A stretch of 64,000 bases of DNA from an uncultured Fibrobacter sp. (GCA_937891805.1 CALATK010000067.1:1-64000); one strand, 5' to 3'; positions 49,564 through 58,588 are shown, counted from the first letter of the stretch. The notes: generated from the sequence alone by a model not told the origin. A program made the numbers and translations.

Positions 49564-50382
49564 ATGGATTTATTGGTGGGTCGAATTCCTTTTTTGGTCT
49601 GTGCGCCGTTCTTTCACGGCTTTTTGGGTCGTGAGCAGGAATTCCCCCGTGTGCGTTTTGTGGACGGTCCGCCCAGCGTGCACAGCAGGGGTCTCCGGGA
49701 GGGCACGATTCATTTGTCCCCGGCCTCTTCGATTACCTTTGCCCAGAAACCGGGCGCCTTTGTCTTGTCGCCCAGGCTTTGTACCTCTTGCTCCTTTGAG
49801 GTCCGTTCCGTAAAGCTCTTTTCCAGGTTCCCCATCGAAGACCTTGACGGCAAGACGGTGCGGCTTACCTCCCAGAGCCAGACCTCTGTGGCCCTGCTGA
49901 AAATTCTGCTTTCGGAACGTTTCCGGGTGCGCACCGAATATACCGCCGGTCTTGCCGCCGAAGCCACCGACGACGCCTGCCTCCTTATAGGGGACCTGGC
50001 TCTAGAAGAAGCGGAACGCCGTCGATTCCCCTTCAGTTACGATTTGGGAACATTGTGGCAGGACTGGCAGGGCATGCCTTTTGTGTTTGGGGCGTGGATT
50101 ATCGAAAAATCGGCTCTAGAACCCGAAATCAGGCCCGTACTGGAGCAAAATCTACAAGAAACGGAAAAAAGCGTTGAGGCCTTCCGTACCGACCCCGCAG
50201 CCGCCCTGGACCGTTGGATTTCAAGATTTCCCGTGAATCTGGACAAGAAGTCGCTACTTGATTACTATAAAATTATAGATTATCATTTTACAGACGAACG
50301 GAAAAAATCCCTGGAGTGCTTTTTCGGGTATGCCGCAAAGCTTGGACTAGTCGAAAAGTCGCCTGTCTTGGAATTTTTATAG
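49564..50382 (+). CDS. mqnA: Chorismate dehydratase MqnA
   Basis: 272 residues with the periplasmic-binding-like fold of MqnA/MqnD: the start LLVGRIPFLVCAPFF, LREGTIHLSPASSITFA, RLTSQSQTSVALLKILL and LLIGDLALEEAERR. It removes water from chorismate in the futalosine route to menaquinone. The other mqn genes are not in the window. No Shine-Dalgarno. It ends 9 nt before the GGDEF response regulator. Confidence 0.88.
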   Translation: MDLLVGRIPFLVCAPFFHGFLGREQEFPRVRFVDGPPSVHSRGLREGTIHLSPASSITFAQKPGAFVLSPRLCTSCSFEVRSVKLFSRFPIEDLDGKTVRLTSQSQTSVALLKILLSERFRVRTEYTAGLAAEATDDACLLIGDLALEEAERRRFPFSYDLGTLWQDWQGMPFVFGAWIIEKSALEPEIRPVLEQNLQETEKSVEAFRTDPAAALDRWISRFPVNLDKKSLLDYYKIIDYHFTDERKKSLECFFGYAAKLGLVEKSPVLEFL

Positions 50383-50391
50383 GGGGAGTAC

Positions 50392-51258
50392 ATGAAAGAA
50401 GAAAAGATTCTTATCGTAGACGACAGCACCGAAATCCTGGAAAAAAACGGGGAGCTTTTGACCCAGGTGGGTTACAAGGTGGTGGCCGCAACCTCCGGCG
50501 AAGAAGCCCTTGCCCTATTGGAAAAGGGAACCTTCGACCTGGTACTCCTGGACATTAACATGCCTAGCCTAAACGGTTACGAGGTTTGCCTGCGTATCCG
50601 AGAAAAGCACGCCCTGGATGATTTACCCATCATATTCCTCACCAGCAGGGAAGATTCCGACAGCATTACCAAGGGATTCCATGCCGGCGCTTCTGATTTT
50701 GTGTGCAAGCATTCGCCTACCGAGATTTTGCTTGCCCGTATCAACGTGCATATCCGTCTTTGCCGTACCCTCAAGTACCTGCGTGACATTTCCCTCACTG
50801 ATGACCTGACCCAGAGTTACAACCGCAGGCACGCCATTTACACCCTGCGCGAATGGTTCTCCCGCAGCAAGCGTTATGGGACGCACTTCTCCATGGTTTA
50901 TTTTGACCTGAACGGTCTCAAGACGGTGAACGACAAGTTCGGTCACCAGGCCGGGGACCTGTTGCTCCGCGCCGTGGTCAAGGCCTGCAAGGATCTGCTT
51001 CGCGAATCCGATGTGCTGTTCCGCATGGGTGGCGACGAATTCATGGTGCTTTGCCCCGATACCGACAAGGCTGGCGCGTTAATTTGTGCAGAACGCATGC
51101 AGAAGGCGGTGGGCGACATCACCATCGTAGACCAGAAGGTTTCCTTTGCCTACGGCATTGCCTATTCCGGCGAGGTCTATAAAGACATGGACGAGATGCT
51201 CCACAGCGCCGATGCCTCCATGTACGAGTGCAAAAAGAAAATGCACGCCGGAAGGTAA
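50392..51258 (+). CDS. Response regulator with GGDEF (diguanylate cyclase) output
   Basis: 288 residues. The receiver (1-120) has Asp10/Asp11, phospho-acceptor Asp54 and Lys106. The GGDEF domain (about 130-285) has an intact GGDEF at 213-217 and the inhibitory I-site RESD (204-207). It is therefore predicted to make c-di-GMP under phosphorylation control and to be product-inhibited. No histidine kinase lies beside it. GGGGGAG precedes the ATG. Confidence 0.93.
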   Translation: MKEEKILIVDDSTEILEKNGELLTQVGYKVVAATSGEEALALLEKGTFDLVLLDINMPSLNGYEVCLRIREKHALDDLPIIFLTSREDSDSITKGFHAGASDFVCKHSPTEILLARINVHIRLCRTLKYLRDISLTDDLTQSYNRRHAIYTLREWFSRSKRYGTHFSMVYFDLNGLKTVNDKFGHQAGDLLLRAVVKACKDLLRESDVLFRMGGDEFMVLCPDTDKAGALICAERMQKAVGDITIVDQKVSFAYGIAYSGEVYKDMDEMLHSADASMYECKKKMHAGR

Positions 51259-51351
51259 TGAGAGGCGTGATTACAAAGACTCACAACTGACTACTCAAAA
51301 CTCACTACTCATTGCACATTTGTTCTCCTGCTTTGAGTTCACTCCACCGTT

Positions 51352-51390
51352 GTCATCCTGAACGAAACGAAGTGGAGTGAAGGATCCAGG
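51352..51390 (+). repeat. Dispersed repeat B, single copy
   Basis: GTCATCCTGAACG, AAACGAAGTGGAGTG, AAGGATCCAGG. The rest of 51259-51415 shows only short 'ACTCACTACTC' repeats. Confidence 0.6.
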
Positions 51391-51415
51391 CCAAAGCCTT
51401 GTTATCACAAATGCT

Positions 51416-52045
51416 TTAGACGCAGGCGGCAAGCAATTCTTTGAGCCGTCGGCCTATTTCGTCCCAGTTGCCACTTGACATGAGCGTTGGATTAAAGATG
51501 CTCCCGCCGAAGGAGACCAGGTTTGCTCCCGCTTCCATGTAGGCTTTGGCGTTTTGCGGGTTTACGCCACCACAGGCCATCAAGGGAATGTCCCGGAAAG
51601 GACCCCGCAGGGCCTTGATGTAATCGGGCCCGCCCACGCAGTTCACCGGGAAAACCTTCACGGCGGCAGCGCCCAAGTCGTAGGCCTTCTGGACTTCTGT
51701 AGGGGATAGCGCTCCCGGAATGATGGGGATTCCTGCCGTATTGGAAAGTCGGATAATTTCTTTGCGGGTGTTGGGGGTCACAATAAATTCGGCCCCGGCG
51801 TTTACGGCCTTTTCCAGGTCGCTTTCGTGACGGACCGTGCCTGCCCCTACCAAGATTCCATAGGAACCGGCGCAATCCTTGAGCTTCTTGATAATGCTTG
51901 TAGCACCGGCAGTGTTCATGGTAACCTCGATGGCCTTGAGTCCGCACTTGGCGGCGGTTTCTACGCAGGCTTCTTCGGCTCCCTGGGGAATGTCGCGGAG
52001 AATGCCCACGACCGGCATCGGTTTTAGAAATTCGAGAAGATCCAT
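51416..52045 (-). CDS. eda: KDPG/KHG aldolase
   Basis: 209 residues from ATG at 52045; the longer reading extends through the promoter. Class I aldolase barrel with Glu40 (AIEVTMNT) and Schiff-base Lys130 (AVKVFPVN), GAGTV and SPTEV loops. It cleaves 2-keto-3-deoxy-6-phosphogluconate to pyruvate and glyceraldehyde-3-P, or acts on 4-hydroxy-2-oxoglutarate. No Entner-Doudoroff dehydratase is nearby. No Shine-Dalgarno. Confidence 0.9.
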   Translation of the reverse strand: MDLLEFLKPMPVVGILRDIPQGAEEACVETAAKCGLKAIEVTMNTAGATSIIKKLKDCAGSYGILVGAGTVRHESDLEKAVNAGAEFIVTPNTRKEIIRLSNTAGIPIIPGALSPTEVQKAYDLGAAAVKVFPVNCVGGPDYIKALRGPFRDIPLMACGGVNPQNAKAYMEAGANLVSFGGSIFNPTLMSSGNWDEIGRRLKELLAACV

Positions 52046-52057
52046 GGCAGGAAAATA
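52046..52057 (-). promoter_or_regulatory. Predicted -10 of the KDPG aldolase gene (leaderless type)
   Basis: Minus strand TATTTTCC, TGCC, ATG. Confidence 0.4.
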
Positions 52058-52232
52058 GCAAAAAACAGAAGGGATTTTGTAAACATTCTTAAACAAACGT
52101 TTCCAACACCCCGACGCTCAACGCCTTGTAAACAGAAAAATTTTTTTTGCCGTGAATTTTTGGCCATAAATAAACTAGATTAAAAAACGATTTTCATCGA
52201 TGCCGTTTTTGGCTATATAAAATGAGGATATA

Positions 52233-54065
52233 ATGATTGCTATGAAATCTACTGCCAAGATGCTTTTGGCTCTCTCGGCAAGTGGTATCGTCTTTTCGGG
52301 TTGTGGAAGTGACCAGGTCGAAGGCGCGCTTCCCCGCCAGGAGACGCTCTACCTGTCCGGTCAGCAATGGGGCGCTCCCGCGACGTTCAACCCCCTTGCC
52401 GAAAGCTGGATGGCTGCCTGGCCCGTGGGTGGTCGTTTTAACCTGGTTTACGAACCGCTTATTACCTATAACACCTTGAACGGCCAGATCGAGGACCTTC
52501 TGGGACACCTGGACGAAGACCTCTCCAATAACGACAGCATCGTGGTTACCCTGAACCCCGCTGCCAAGTGGAGCGACGGTGTGCAGGTGAACTCCAACGA
52601 CGTGAAGTTCATTTTCACCAAGGGTTCTATCAACACCTCCGAGCAGATTTCCGACATTCATGTGGACACCCTTTACGCCGAACCGGCATCCGAGGACTCC
52701 ACCGCCGAACGCAAGATGATTGGCGAACGTCTGGCCTTTATCGTGAACAAGGCCCAGAGGAACAACCCGCTGTCTGTGCGCGACCTGCTTCAGGCAATCC
52801 GTATCGCCCCGGCCCACGTGTTCGAGCCGCTAATTGCCGAAAAGGGTCTCGACGAAGTCAAGAAACTCACCATGGACAAGAACCCGGTGGTTTCTGGCCC
52901 CTACAATATCATGTCCGCCGACCCCAACAAGATTATCTTGCAGCGTCGTGACGACTACTGGGGTAATGCGGCCCTCCACGACGGCAAGCTCCCCGCTCCT
53001 AAGTACGTGGTTCACCCCATTTACAAGAGCAACGACGCCAACACCATCGCTCTCACCACGGGTAACCTCGATGCTTCTATGAGCTTCGTGACCCGCATCT
53101 GGCGCAAGCGCGGCGTGCATACCTGGTTCAACGAACCGCCTTACTTTGCACCTGGCGCCATGCCCATGCTCATGATCAACACCATGAAGGAACCGCTCAA
53201 CGACAAGCGTTTCCGTAGAGCTCTGGCAACGGCTATCGACTACACCGCTATCCGCCAGTTCGCCGTTTCCAACTACACCTCTACCTTGAAGCCGGGCCTG
53301 ATTATGCCTACCGGTCTTGAAGGCAAGTACATCAATGACGAAGACGCCCAGAAGTACGGCGTGAACCTCGCCATTACCGACGAGAACGAACGCCTGAGCA
53401 CCGTGAAGCAGATGCTTTCCGAAGCGGGCTTCAAGTCTGTATGGAAGAGCGATGGAACTCTTGACCACATGGAAAACGCCAAGGGCGAAAAGCTCCCCAC
53501 GCTTTACATCACGAGCCCTGCCGGTTGGACCGACTGGGAAGCCATGGTGACCATCGCCGTAGAAGGTATGCGTAAGGCCGGTATCGACGTGCGTGAAGGC
53601 TTTGTGGATGGCGGTCAGTACTGGCCTGCCAAGGGTACGGGTAACTTTGACCTGCTCATGGACAAGCCTTCTGCCGACGTGTCTCCGTCTCTGCCGGGGA
53701 GCCGTTTCAACGAAGTCATGTCCAGCCGCGACTGGCAGCCTCTTGGCGCCTGGGCCGGTACCAACATCGGCCGTTACAACCAGCCGGGCACTCCTGAGTT
53801 CCGCCCCGAAGTGGACCAGCTGATGTCTGCAATCCCGCTGATGACCGACCCCGAAGAAATCGCGAAGGCTTACCGCGAACTCAACAAGATTTTCATGGAA
53901 GACCAGCCCTCCATTCCGCTGGTTTACCTGCCCGAACAGTTCTACGAATTCAGCGACCGCGTATGGACCAACTGGCCCACTGCCGAAAACCCCTACGCTC
54001 CGCCGCAGCTCCCGTGGATTGCCTCCGGCACCAAGATTCTTTGGAACCTCAAGCTTGCTAAATAA
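52233..54065 (+). CDS. ABC importer substrate-binding lipoprotein (SBP family 5)
   Basis: 610 residues. Lipobox FSGC (about Cys24), then the large family-5 fold: WMAAWPVGGRFNLVYEPL, NPAAKWSDGVQVNSNDVKF (the family signature), KKLTMDKNPVVSGPYN and NDKRFRRALATAIDY. Family-5 proteins bind di/oligopeptides or oligosaccharides such as cellobiose. In a cellulolytic species cellodextrins are a reasonable guess, but the sequence does not settle it. GAGGA stands before the ATG. First of five genes. Confidence 0.9.
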   Translation: MIAMKSTAKMLLALSASGIVFSGCGSDQVEGALPRQETLYLSGQQWGAPATFNPLAESWMAAWPVGGRFNLVYEPLITYNTLNGQIEDLLGHLDEDLSNNDSIVVTLNPAAKWSDGVQVNSNDVKFIFTKGSINTSEQISDIHVDTLYAEPASEDSTAERKMIGERLAFIVNKAQRNNPLSVRDLLQAIRIAPAHVFEPLIAEKGLDEVKKLTMDKNPVVSGPYNIMSADPNKIILQRRDDYWGNAALHDGKLPAPKYVVHPIYKSNDANTIALTTGNLDASMSFVTRIWRKRGVHTWFNEPPYFAPGAMPMLMINTMKEPLNDKRFRRALATAIDYTAIRQFAVSNYTSTLKPGLIMPTGLEGKYINDEDAQKYGVNLAITDENERLSTVKQMLSEAGFKSVWKSDGTLDHMENAKGEKLPTLYITSPAGWTDWEAMVTIAVEGMRKAGIDVREGFVDGGQYWPAKGTGNFDLLMDKPSADVSPSLPGSRFNEVMSSRDWQPLGAWAGTNIGRYNQPGTPEFRPEVDQLMSAIPLMTDPEEIAKAYRELNKIFMEDQPSIPLVYLPEQFYEFSDRVWTNWPTAENPYAPPQLPWIASGTKILWNLKLAK

Positions 54066-54076
54066 AAGGACGACAA

Positions 54077-55462
54077 ATGCTTAAACAATATCCAATGTTG
54101 CGCTATGTCCTGCAGAAGGGATTCTGGTATCTCTTGACGTTTGTTGTCGCCGTGGCGATTAACTTTACGTTGCCCCGTATGGGTGAGAACAACCCTGTGG
54201 ACATCATTATGGGTAAGGCCGCCCAGGGTCTTTCGCCCGAAGAAGCCAAGCTCAAGAAAGAAGGCCTGCTCAAGGCTTTCGGTATGGCCGAACTGGACGA
54301 CCAGGGTAACGTGATCTACGACCCCGAGGTGGATGCCAACGGCCAGATGAAGACGGTCAAGGTGGCAAAGCTGGACGAAAACGGCGCCCCCGTGCTGAAG
54401 ACCGTCAAGGAAGTGAACGAAGACGGCACGCCCAAAATGCTGGAACGCCAGGTGGTGGACGCCGAGGGTAAGCCGGTGTTCGAAGAAAAGCCGGTGCTCG
54501 ACGAAAAGGGCAAGCCGGTCATGGAAAAGGACCCGAAGACCAAGAAGAAGGTGGCCAAGGTGGAACAGGTTCCCGTCATGGAACAGTACCAGGCCGAACG
54601 CCAGGACACCGTCATGGTGGACGAAGTGGTCAAGAAGGCCGACCCTCGCCTTGCTTCTGGATTCTCCCAGTTCCTGGTCTATATCAAGAACGTGTTCAAG
54701 GGTGATCTGGGTATCTCTTACAGCCAGTACCCGAAGCCGGTGGTGGACATCATCAAGGAATCCGTTCCTTGGACGCTCCTTATCCAGGCTCCCACCATTA
54801 TCCTCGGCTGGATTATCGGTAACCTGCTGGGTGCCTTCGCTGCCTACAAGCGCGGCATCTTCGACAAGGTGTTCTTCCCCTGCGCCATGTTCTTAAACGG
54901 CATCCCCTTCTTCGTGTTCGGTATGCTTCTGGTGGCGCTCTTCTCCATCACTCTCGGCTGGTTCCCTGCCATGGGCGCCTACAGCCCCGACATTACGGAG
55001 CTGAGCTTCTCCTGGGGTTGCATCAAGAGTGTGGGCTGGTACTACATTCTGCCCTTCTTCTCGGTGTTCCCGATCCTGCTTTCTGGTCAGGCAACGGGTA
55101 TGCGTTCCATGTCCATCTACGAACTGGGTACCGACTACATGAAGTACGCCAAGTGGCTTGGACTTCGCGAAGGCAAGATTATCAGCTACGTGTTCCGTAA
55201 CGCCATGCTTCCGCAGCTCACCGGTCTTGCCCAGAGCCTCGGTACCATGGTGGGCGGCGCCCTCATTACCGAAATGATCTTCTCTTACCCGGGTCTCGGT
55301 ATGGCGATGCTTACCGCTATCCAGCAGAACGACTACGCAACCATTCAGGGTTGTACCTTGATGATTTCGACCTGCGTGCTCGTGGCTAACTTTGCCGTTG
55401 ACGTTTTGATTGCGGTGTTTGACCCCCGTGTCAAGGCCGGTCTCCAGATGGGAGGTAAGTAA
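54077..55462 (+). CDS. ABC importer permease 1 (DppB-like) with a large charged insert
   Basis: 461 residues, about 130-150 longer than usual. Helix 1 (about 14-30) is followed by an insert (about 50-195) of Lys/Glu/Asp/Pro/Val with imperfect repeats such as VLDEKGKPVME, VVDAEGKPVFE and AKLDENGAPVLK. The normal core then continues, with GDLGISYSQYPKP, five more helices and the EAA-like loop ELGTDYMKYAKWLGLREGKI. The insert lies on the periplasmic side where it could touch the binding protein. It lies 11 nt after the binding-protein gene. Confidence 0.9.
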   Translation: MLKQYPMLRYVLQKGFWYLLTFVVAVAINFTLPRMGENNPVDIIMGKAAQGLSPEEAKLKKEGLLKAFGMAELDDQGNVIYDPEVDANGQMKTVKVAKLDENGAPVLKTVKEVNEDGTPKMLERQVVDAEGKPVFEEKPVLDEKGKPVMEKDPKTKKKVAKVEQVPVMEQYQAERQDTVMVDEVVKKADPRLASGFSQFLVYIKNVFKGDLGISYSQYPKPVVDIIKESVPWTLLIQAPTIILGWIIGNLLGAFAAYKRGIFDKVFFPCAMFLNGIPFFVFGMLLVALFSITLGWFPAMGAYSPDITELSFSWGCIKSVGWYYILPFFSVFPILLSGQATGMRSMSIYELGTDYMKYAKWLGLREGKIISYVFRNAMLPQLTGLAQSLGTMVGGALITEMIFSYPGLGMAMLTAIQQNDYATIQGCTLMISTCVLVANFAVDVLIAVFDPRVKAGLQMGGK

Positions 55463-55464
55463 TC

Positions 55465-56310
55465 ATGGGAAAACTATTAAGAAACCTTCTCAAGTCCCCG
55501 ATGTTTGTCGTCGGTATCTCGATCTTCATTATTACCCTGTTGATTGCGCTGTTTGGCCCCGTGTTCTATCATGTGGACATCAACGCTCGTGACATCGTGG
55601 CTGGCCCCTATGCGGGTTCTAGCGGCGATCACCTGCTGGGTACCGACCACCTGGGCCGTGACTACGTGTCTCTCTTGATCGAAGGCCTCCGCAGCTCCCT
55701 CTATGTAGGCCTGGTGGCGGGCGTCATCGCTACCACCATCGGTGTGCTTATCGGCCTCTTTGGCGGTTTCCGCGGCGGATGGATCGACGAAGTGTTGAAC
55801 ATGCTCACCAACATCTTCATCGTGATTCCGCAGTTCGTGATTCTCGTGCTTATCAGCTCTGCTGTTAAGGACGGCCGTTCTTTGACGCTGATTGGTCTTA
55901 TTATCGGCCTTACGGCTTGGAGCTGGTCTGCCCGTGCGGTGCGTGCCCAGGCTTCTTCGCTGCGCAGCCGTGACCATATCTCCCTTGCAAAGATCAACGG
56001 TGCGTCTACGCTCACGATCGTTATCAAGCACGTGCTTCCGTACCTGCTTTCTTACGTGTTCATGGTGTTCATCATGCAGGTGTCCTCCGGTATCCTTTCC
56101 GAAGCCTCCATCTCCATGATTGGCCTTGGTCCTCTGGATTCCACTTCTCTGGGTATCATCTTGAACCAGGCGAAGGACAACGGTGCCCTTTCCGACGGCA
56201 TCTGGATTGCCTTCTTGCCCGCCACCATCATCATTACCCTGACGGTGTTTGCGCTGTTCCTGATCAATACTTCCATGGAAGGCGTCTTTAACCCGCGTCT
56301 TCGCAAGTAG
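55465..56310 (+). CDS. ABC importer permease 2 (DppC-like)
   Basis: 281 residues, six helices. It begins with HLLGTDHLGRDYVSLLIEG, a DppC landmark; the EAA loop is RAVRAQASSLRSRDHISLAK, followed by INGAS. It starts 2 nt after the DppB-like stop, with GGAGG upstream inside that gene. Confidence 0.92.
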   Translation: MGKLLRNLLKSPMFVVGISIFIITLLIALFGPVFYHVDINARDIVAGPYAGSSGDHLLGTDHLGRDYVSLLIEGLRSSLYVGLVAGVIATTIGVLIGLFGGFRGGWIDEVLNMLTNIFIVIPQFVILVLISSAVKDGRSLTLIGLIIGLTAWSWSARAVRAQASSLRSRDHISLAKINGASTLTIVIKHVLPYLLSYVFMVFIMQVSSGILSEASISMIGLGPLDSTSLGIILNQAKDNGALSDGIWIAFLPATIIITLTVFALFLINTSMEGVFNPRLRK

Positions 56311-56322
56311 GAGGTTTAGAAA

Positions 56323-57324
56323 ATGTCTGAAAATGTATTTGAAGTCGAAAACCTGAGCCTCTACTACCTGGGCCGCTTTGGCGACAAGACCCACGCGGTG
56401 ACCAATGTGAGCTTCTCCATGAAGCAGGGTGAAATCCTGGGTATCGCCGGTGAATCCGGTTGCGGTAAGTCCACTTTGGTGTCTGGCCTTATGGGCATGT
56501 GCATCCCGCCTCTCTATCCCGAAGGCGACGGTGACGTGCGCGTAAAGAGCGGCGACAAGATGGAATCTTTGATGAACCGCTCTATCGAGGATGTTCGCAA
56601 GAACGTTCTTGCCCAGAAGGTTTCCATGATTCCCCAGGGCGCCTTCAACGCCCTGAACCCGGTCCGCAAAATCAAGGATATCGCCGCCGACGTGATTGGC
56701 GCCCACCAGCAGCCCGGCAAGCATTTGGACAAGAAGGAAGTCTATGACCGCCTTTGCGAGCGCTTCGACCTGTTTGGCATGGACACCAAGCGCGTGCTGG
56801 ATTCTTACCCCATTCAGCTTACCGCCGGTGAACGCCAGCGTTCCGTGATCGGTATCTCTACGCTTTTGAACCCCCAGATGGTGATTGCCGACGAACCCAC
56901 TTCCGCTCTGGACGTTTCTACCCAGAAAGAAGTGATCAAGTTGATCTTTGACCTTTTGGACAAGGGCATCTTCAGCACTATGATTTTCATTACCCACGAA
57001 CTTCCGCTGCTGTATCACGTGGCCGACAATATCGCCATCATGTACGCGGGCGAATTTGTGGAAAAGGGCACTGCAGAACAGGTGGTGAAGGACCCCCGTC
57101 ACCCCTACACCCAAGCTCTTATGGGCGCTATGCTCAGTACCGAGGCCAGCCAGCGTAACCGCCACCCGGTGGCAATCGAAGGCGCACCTCCGAGCCTGCG
57201 TAACAAGATTACGGGTTGCCGCTTTGCCGACCGTTGCAAAAAGGCATGCCCCGACTGCAAGAAGAATACCCAGAACCTCCGCGTTGTCGGTGGTCGTGAT
57301 GTGAGGTGCGATTATGCTGAGTGA
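56323..57324 (+). CDS. ABC importer ATPase 1 (DppD-like)
   Basis: 333 residues. Walker A is GESGCGKST (about 46-54), Walker B MVIADEPTSALD, the H-loop ITHELPLLYHV, and the C-terminal oligopeptide extension has GCRFADRCKKACPDC. The ABC signature reads QLTAGERQRS instead of LSGGxxQR, so this subunit may contribute a weaker composite site. It overlaps the next ATPase gene by 11 nt. Confidence 0.92.
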   Translation: MSENVFEVENLSLYYLGRFGDKTHAVTNVSFSMKQGEILGIAGESGCGKSTLVSGLMGMCIPPLYPEGDGDVRVKSGDKMESLMNRSIEDVRKNVLAQKVSMIPQGAFNALNPVRKIKDIAADVIGAHQQPGKHLDKKEVYDRLCERFDLFGMDTKRVLDSYPIQLTAGERQRSVIGISTLLNPQMVIADEPTSALDVSTQKEVIKLIFDLLDKGIFSTMIFITHELPLLYHVADNIAIMYAGEFVEKGTAEQVVKDPRHPYTQALMGAMLSTEASQRNRHPVAIEGAPPSLRNKITGCRFADRCKKACPDCKKNTQNLRVVGGRDVRCDYAE

Positions 57325-58123
57325 TAAGCCTGTTGTATTTTCTGCCAAGCGCATTAGCAAGGACTTTGGCGCGGGCAAGACCCTGAAGACCGCCGTGAAG
57401 GATGTTTCCTTCGACATCTATGACGAAGAATTCATCTCCATCGTGGGTGGCTCCGGTTGCGGCAAGTCCGTGCTGGCAAAAATCATGCTCGGCCTCTACG
57501 AACCTACCCGCGGCCAGTTCCTCTACAGGGATCACAAGATCAAGAACCTGAAGGACCACTGGAACGAGGTTCAGTTCGTATTCCAGGACCCGTTCGGATG
57601 CTTCAACCAGTTCTTTACTATCCGTAGCCAGCTGGAAGACGCCCTGAACGTGCTCAAGAACAAGCCCAGTAAGGAAGAAGTTCGCCGCCGTGTGGACGAA
57701 GGCCTGATGGCCGTGAACGTGAAGCCCTCCGATATCGAAGGCAAGTACCCCTTCGAACTTTCGGGTGGTCAGATGCAGCGTATGCTTTTGGCCCGTATCT
57801 TCGCGCTCCGCCCGAAGGTGCTGATTGCCGACGAAGCCACCTCCATGGTGGACGCCTGCGTGCGTGCCAACATCTTGGATTATCTCCGCAAGTTGAAAGA
57901 CGAGCTGAAGATGACCGTGGTGTTCGTGACTCACGATATCGGCCTTGCCAACTACGTGTCTGACCGAATCTTCATCATGCACGACGGAAAGATTGTGAAC
58001 CAGGGAACGCCTGCAGAAGTGCTGGACAACACCACTGAGCCGCATACGCTCCGCCTGCTGGACGATATCCCCGAAGTCCATAAGACCGAATGGATCAAGA
58101 ACAGCCATCGCTCTAAGAAGTAA
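57314..58123 (+). CDS. ABC importer ATPase 2 (DppF-like)
   Basis: 269 residues. Walker A GGSGCGKSV has Val in place of the usual Thr; the signature FELSGGQMQRML is intact; Walker B is VLIADEATSMVD (DEAT, not DEPT); the H-loop is VFVTHDIGL. With the DppD-like partner's odd signature this suggests two non-equivalent ATP sites. Last gene of the importer operon; a terminator follows at 58197. Confidence 0.92.
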   Translation: MLSDKPVVFSAKRISKDFGAGKTLKTAVKDVSFDIYDEEFISIVGGSGCGKSVLAKIMLGLYEPTRGQFLYRDHKIKNLKDHWNEVQFVFQDPFGCFNQFFTIRSQLEDALNVLKNKPSKEEVRRRVDEGLMAVNVKPSDIEGKYPFELSGGQMQRMLLARIFALRPKVLIADEATSMVDACVRANILDYLRKLKDELKMTVVFVTHDIGLANYVSDRIFIMHDGKIVNQGTPAEVLDNTTEPHTLRLLDDIPEVHKTEWIKNSHRSKK

Positions 58124-58159
58124 ACAGTGGTTTGGGGTGAAAAGCCCTGCTCCGCATTT

Positions 58160-58185
58160 GTCATCCCCGCGCAGGCGGGGATCTC
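58160..58185 (+). repeat. Dispersed repeat A, copy 3
   Basis: Same 26-bp element as 19835-19860, with AA changed to CA in the centre. Confidence 0.7.
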
Positions 58186-58196
58186 CTCTAAAAAGC

Positions 58197-58221
58197 CGCA
58201 GTCCAAAGCTGCGTTTTTTTT
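58197..58221 (+). terminator. Terminator of the ABC importer operon
   Basis: CGCAG-tccaaag-CTGCG followed by T8. Confidence 0.75.
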
Positions 58222-58347
58222 ACTTTTATTTTGCACTGCCAAGAAAAAAAATATATATTAATGAGACTAAAGAGATTCTGCTCTTGTTCTCCATGTGAAA
58301 TCAGCAAATTTCAAATGAACGGGGACAAGGCGAACGCTCACGCAGGC

Positions 58348-58518
58348 ATGCCGTTTTTGCGGTATGTTTCAGTTTGTCTTATCAGCTTTTTGCTGATTGT
58401 TGGTTGTAAAGACCAAGGGCAACAGCCCATTTCGGGGCGTGGGTCGTTTGCATTTATCGTTCATTGGGCATTGCTGAGCCTCACGTGGATAAATGCATCG
58501 ACCCGCGCTTTTCTATGA
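58348..58518 (+). CDS. Possible short lipoprotein ORF
   Basis: 56 codons. MPFLRYVSVCLISFLLIVGC looks like a lipoprotein signal, but the rest overlaps a strong hairpin and no Shine-Dalgarno is seen. It may be a gene remnant or chance reading of a structured leader. Confidence 0.25.
   Translation: MPFLRYVSVCLISFLLIVGCKDQGQQPISGRGSFAFIVHWALLSLTWINASTRAFL
58381..58508 (+). promoter_or_regulatory. Structured leader before the FISUMP cluster
   Basis: Three hairpins in a row: ATCAGC/GCTGAT (58381-58397), GGGC-AACA-GCCC (58417-58428), and a ~21-bp stem (58437-58458 with 58488-58508; arms start GCGTGGGTCG and end CGACCCGCGC) closing a 29-nt loop. No known riboswitch class was recognised. Confidence 0.5.
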
Positions 58519-58541
58519 AAGGCAAGAACTCTTTGCAAAAT

Positions 58542-58553
58542 GGGGGGGGGGGG
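58542..58553 (+). repeat. Homopolymeric G12 tract
   Basis: Twelve consecutive G, 35 nt before the first FISUMP ATG at 58589. Tracts this long slip during replication and can phase-vary expression. Confidence 0.9.
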
Positions 58554-58588
58554 CAGGACTCCAGTTATTTAACAATGGAGATGCCCAA

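Noticed and set aside
55477-57417. 646-codon minus-strand frame opposite the importer permease and ATPase genes
   Set aside because: Low-complexity His/Gln/Gly composition typical of antisense to GC-biased genes.
58381-58508. Known riboswitch (c-di-GMP type) before the FISUMP operon
   Set aside because: The GGDEF protein in the window made this tempting, but the conserved core of GEMM-type riboswitches is not visible; only generic hairpins are.
58493-58588. Extension of FISUMP lipoprotein 1 upstream through the G12 tract
   Set aside because: It would place 32 residues before the lipoprotein signal and has no ribosome site; the ATG at 58589 has GGAG and an immediate signal peptide.
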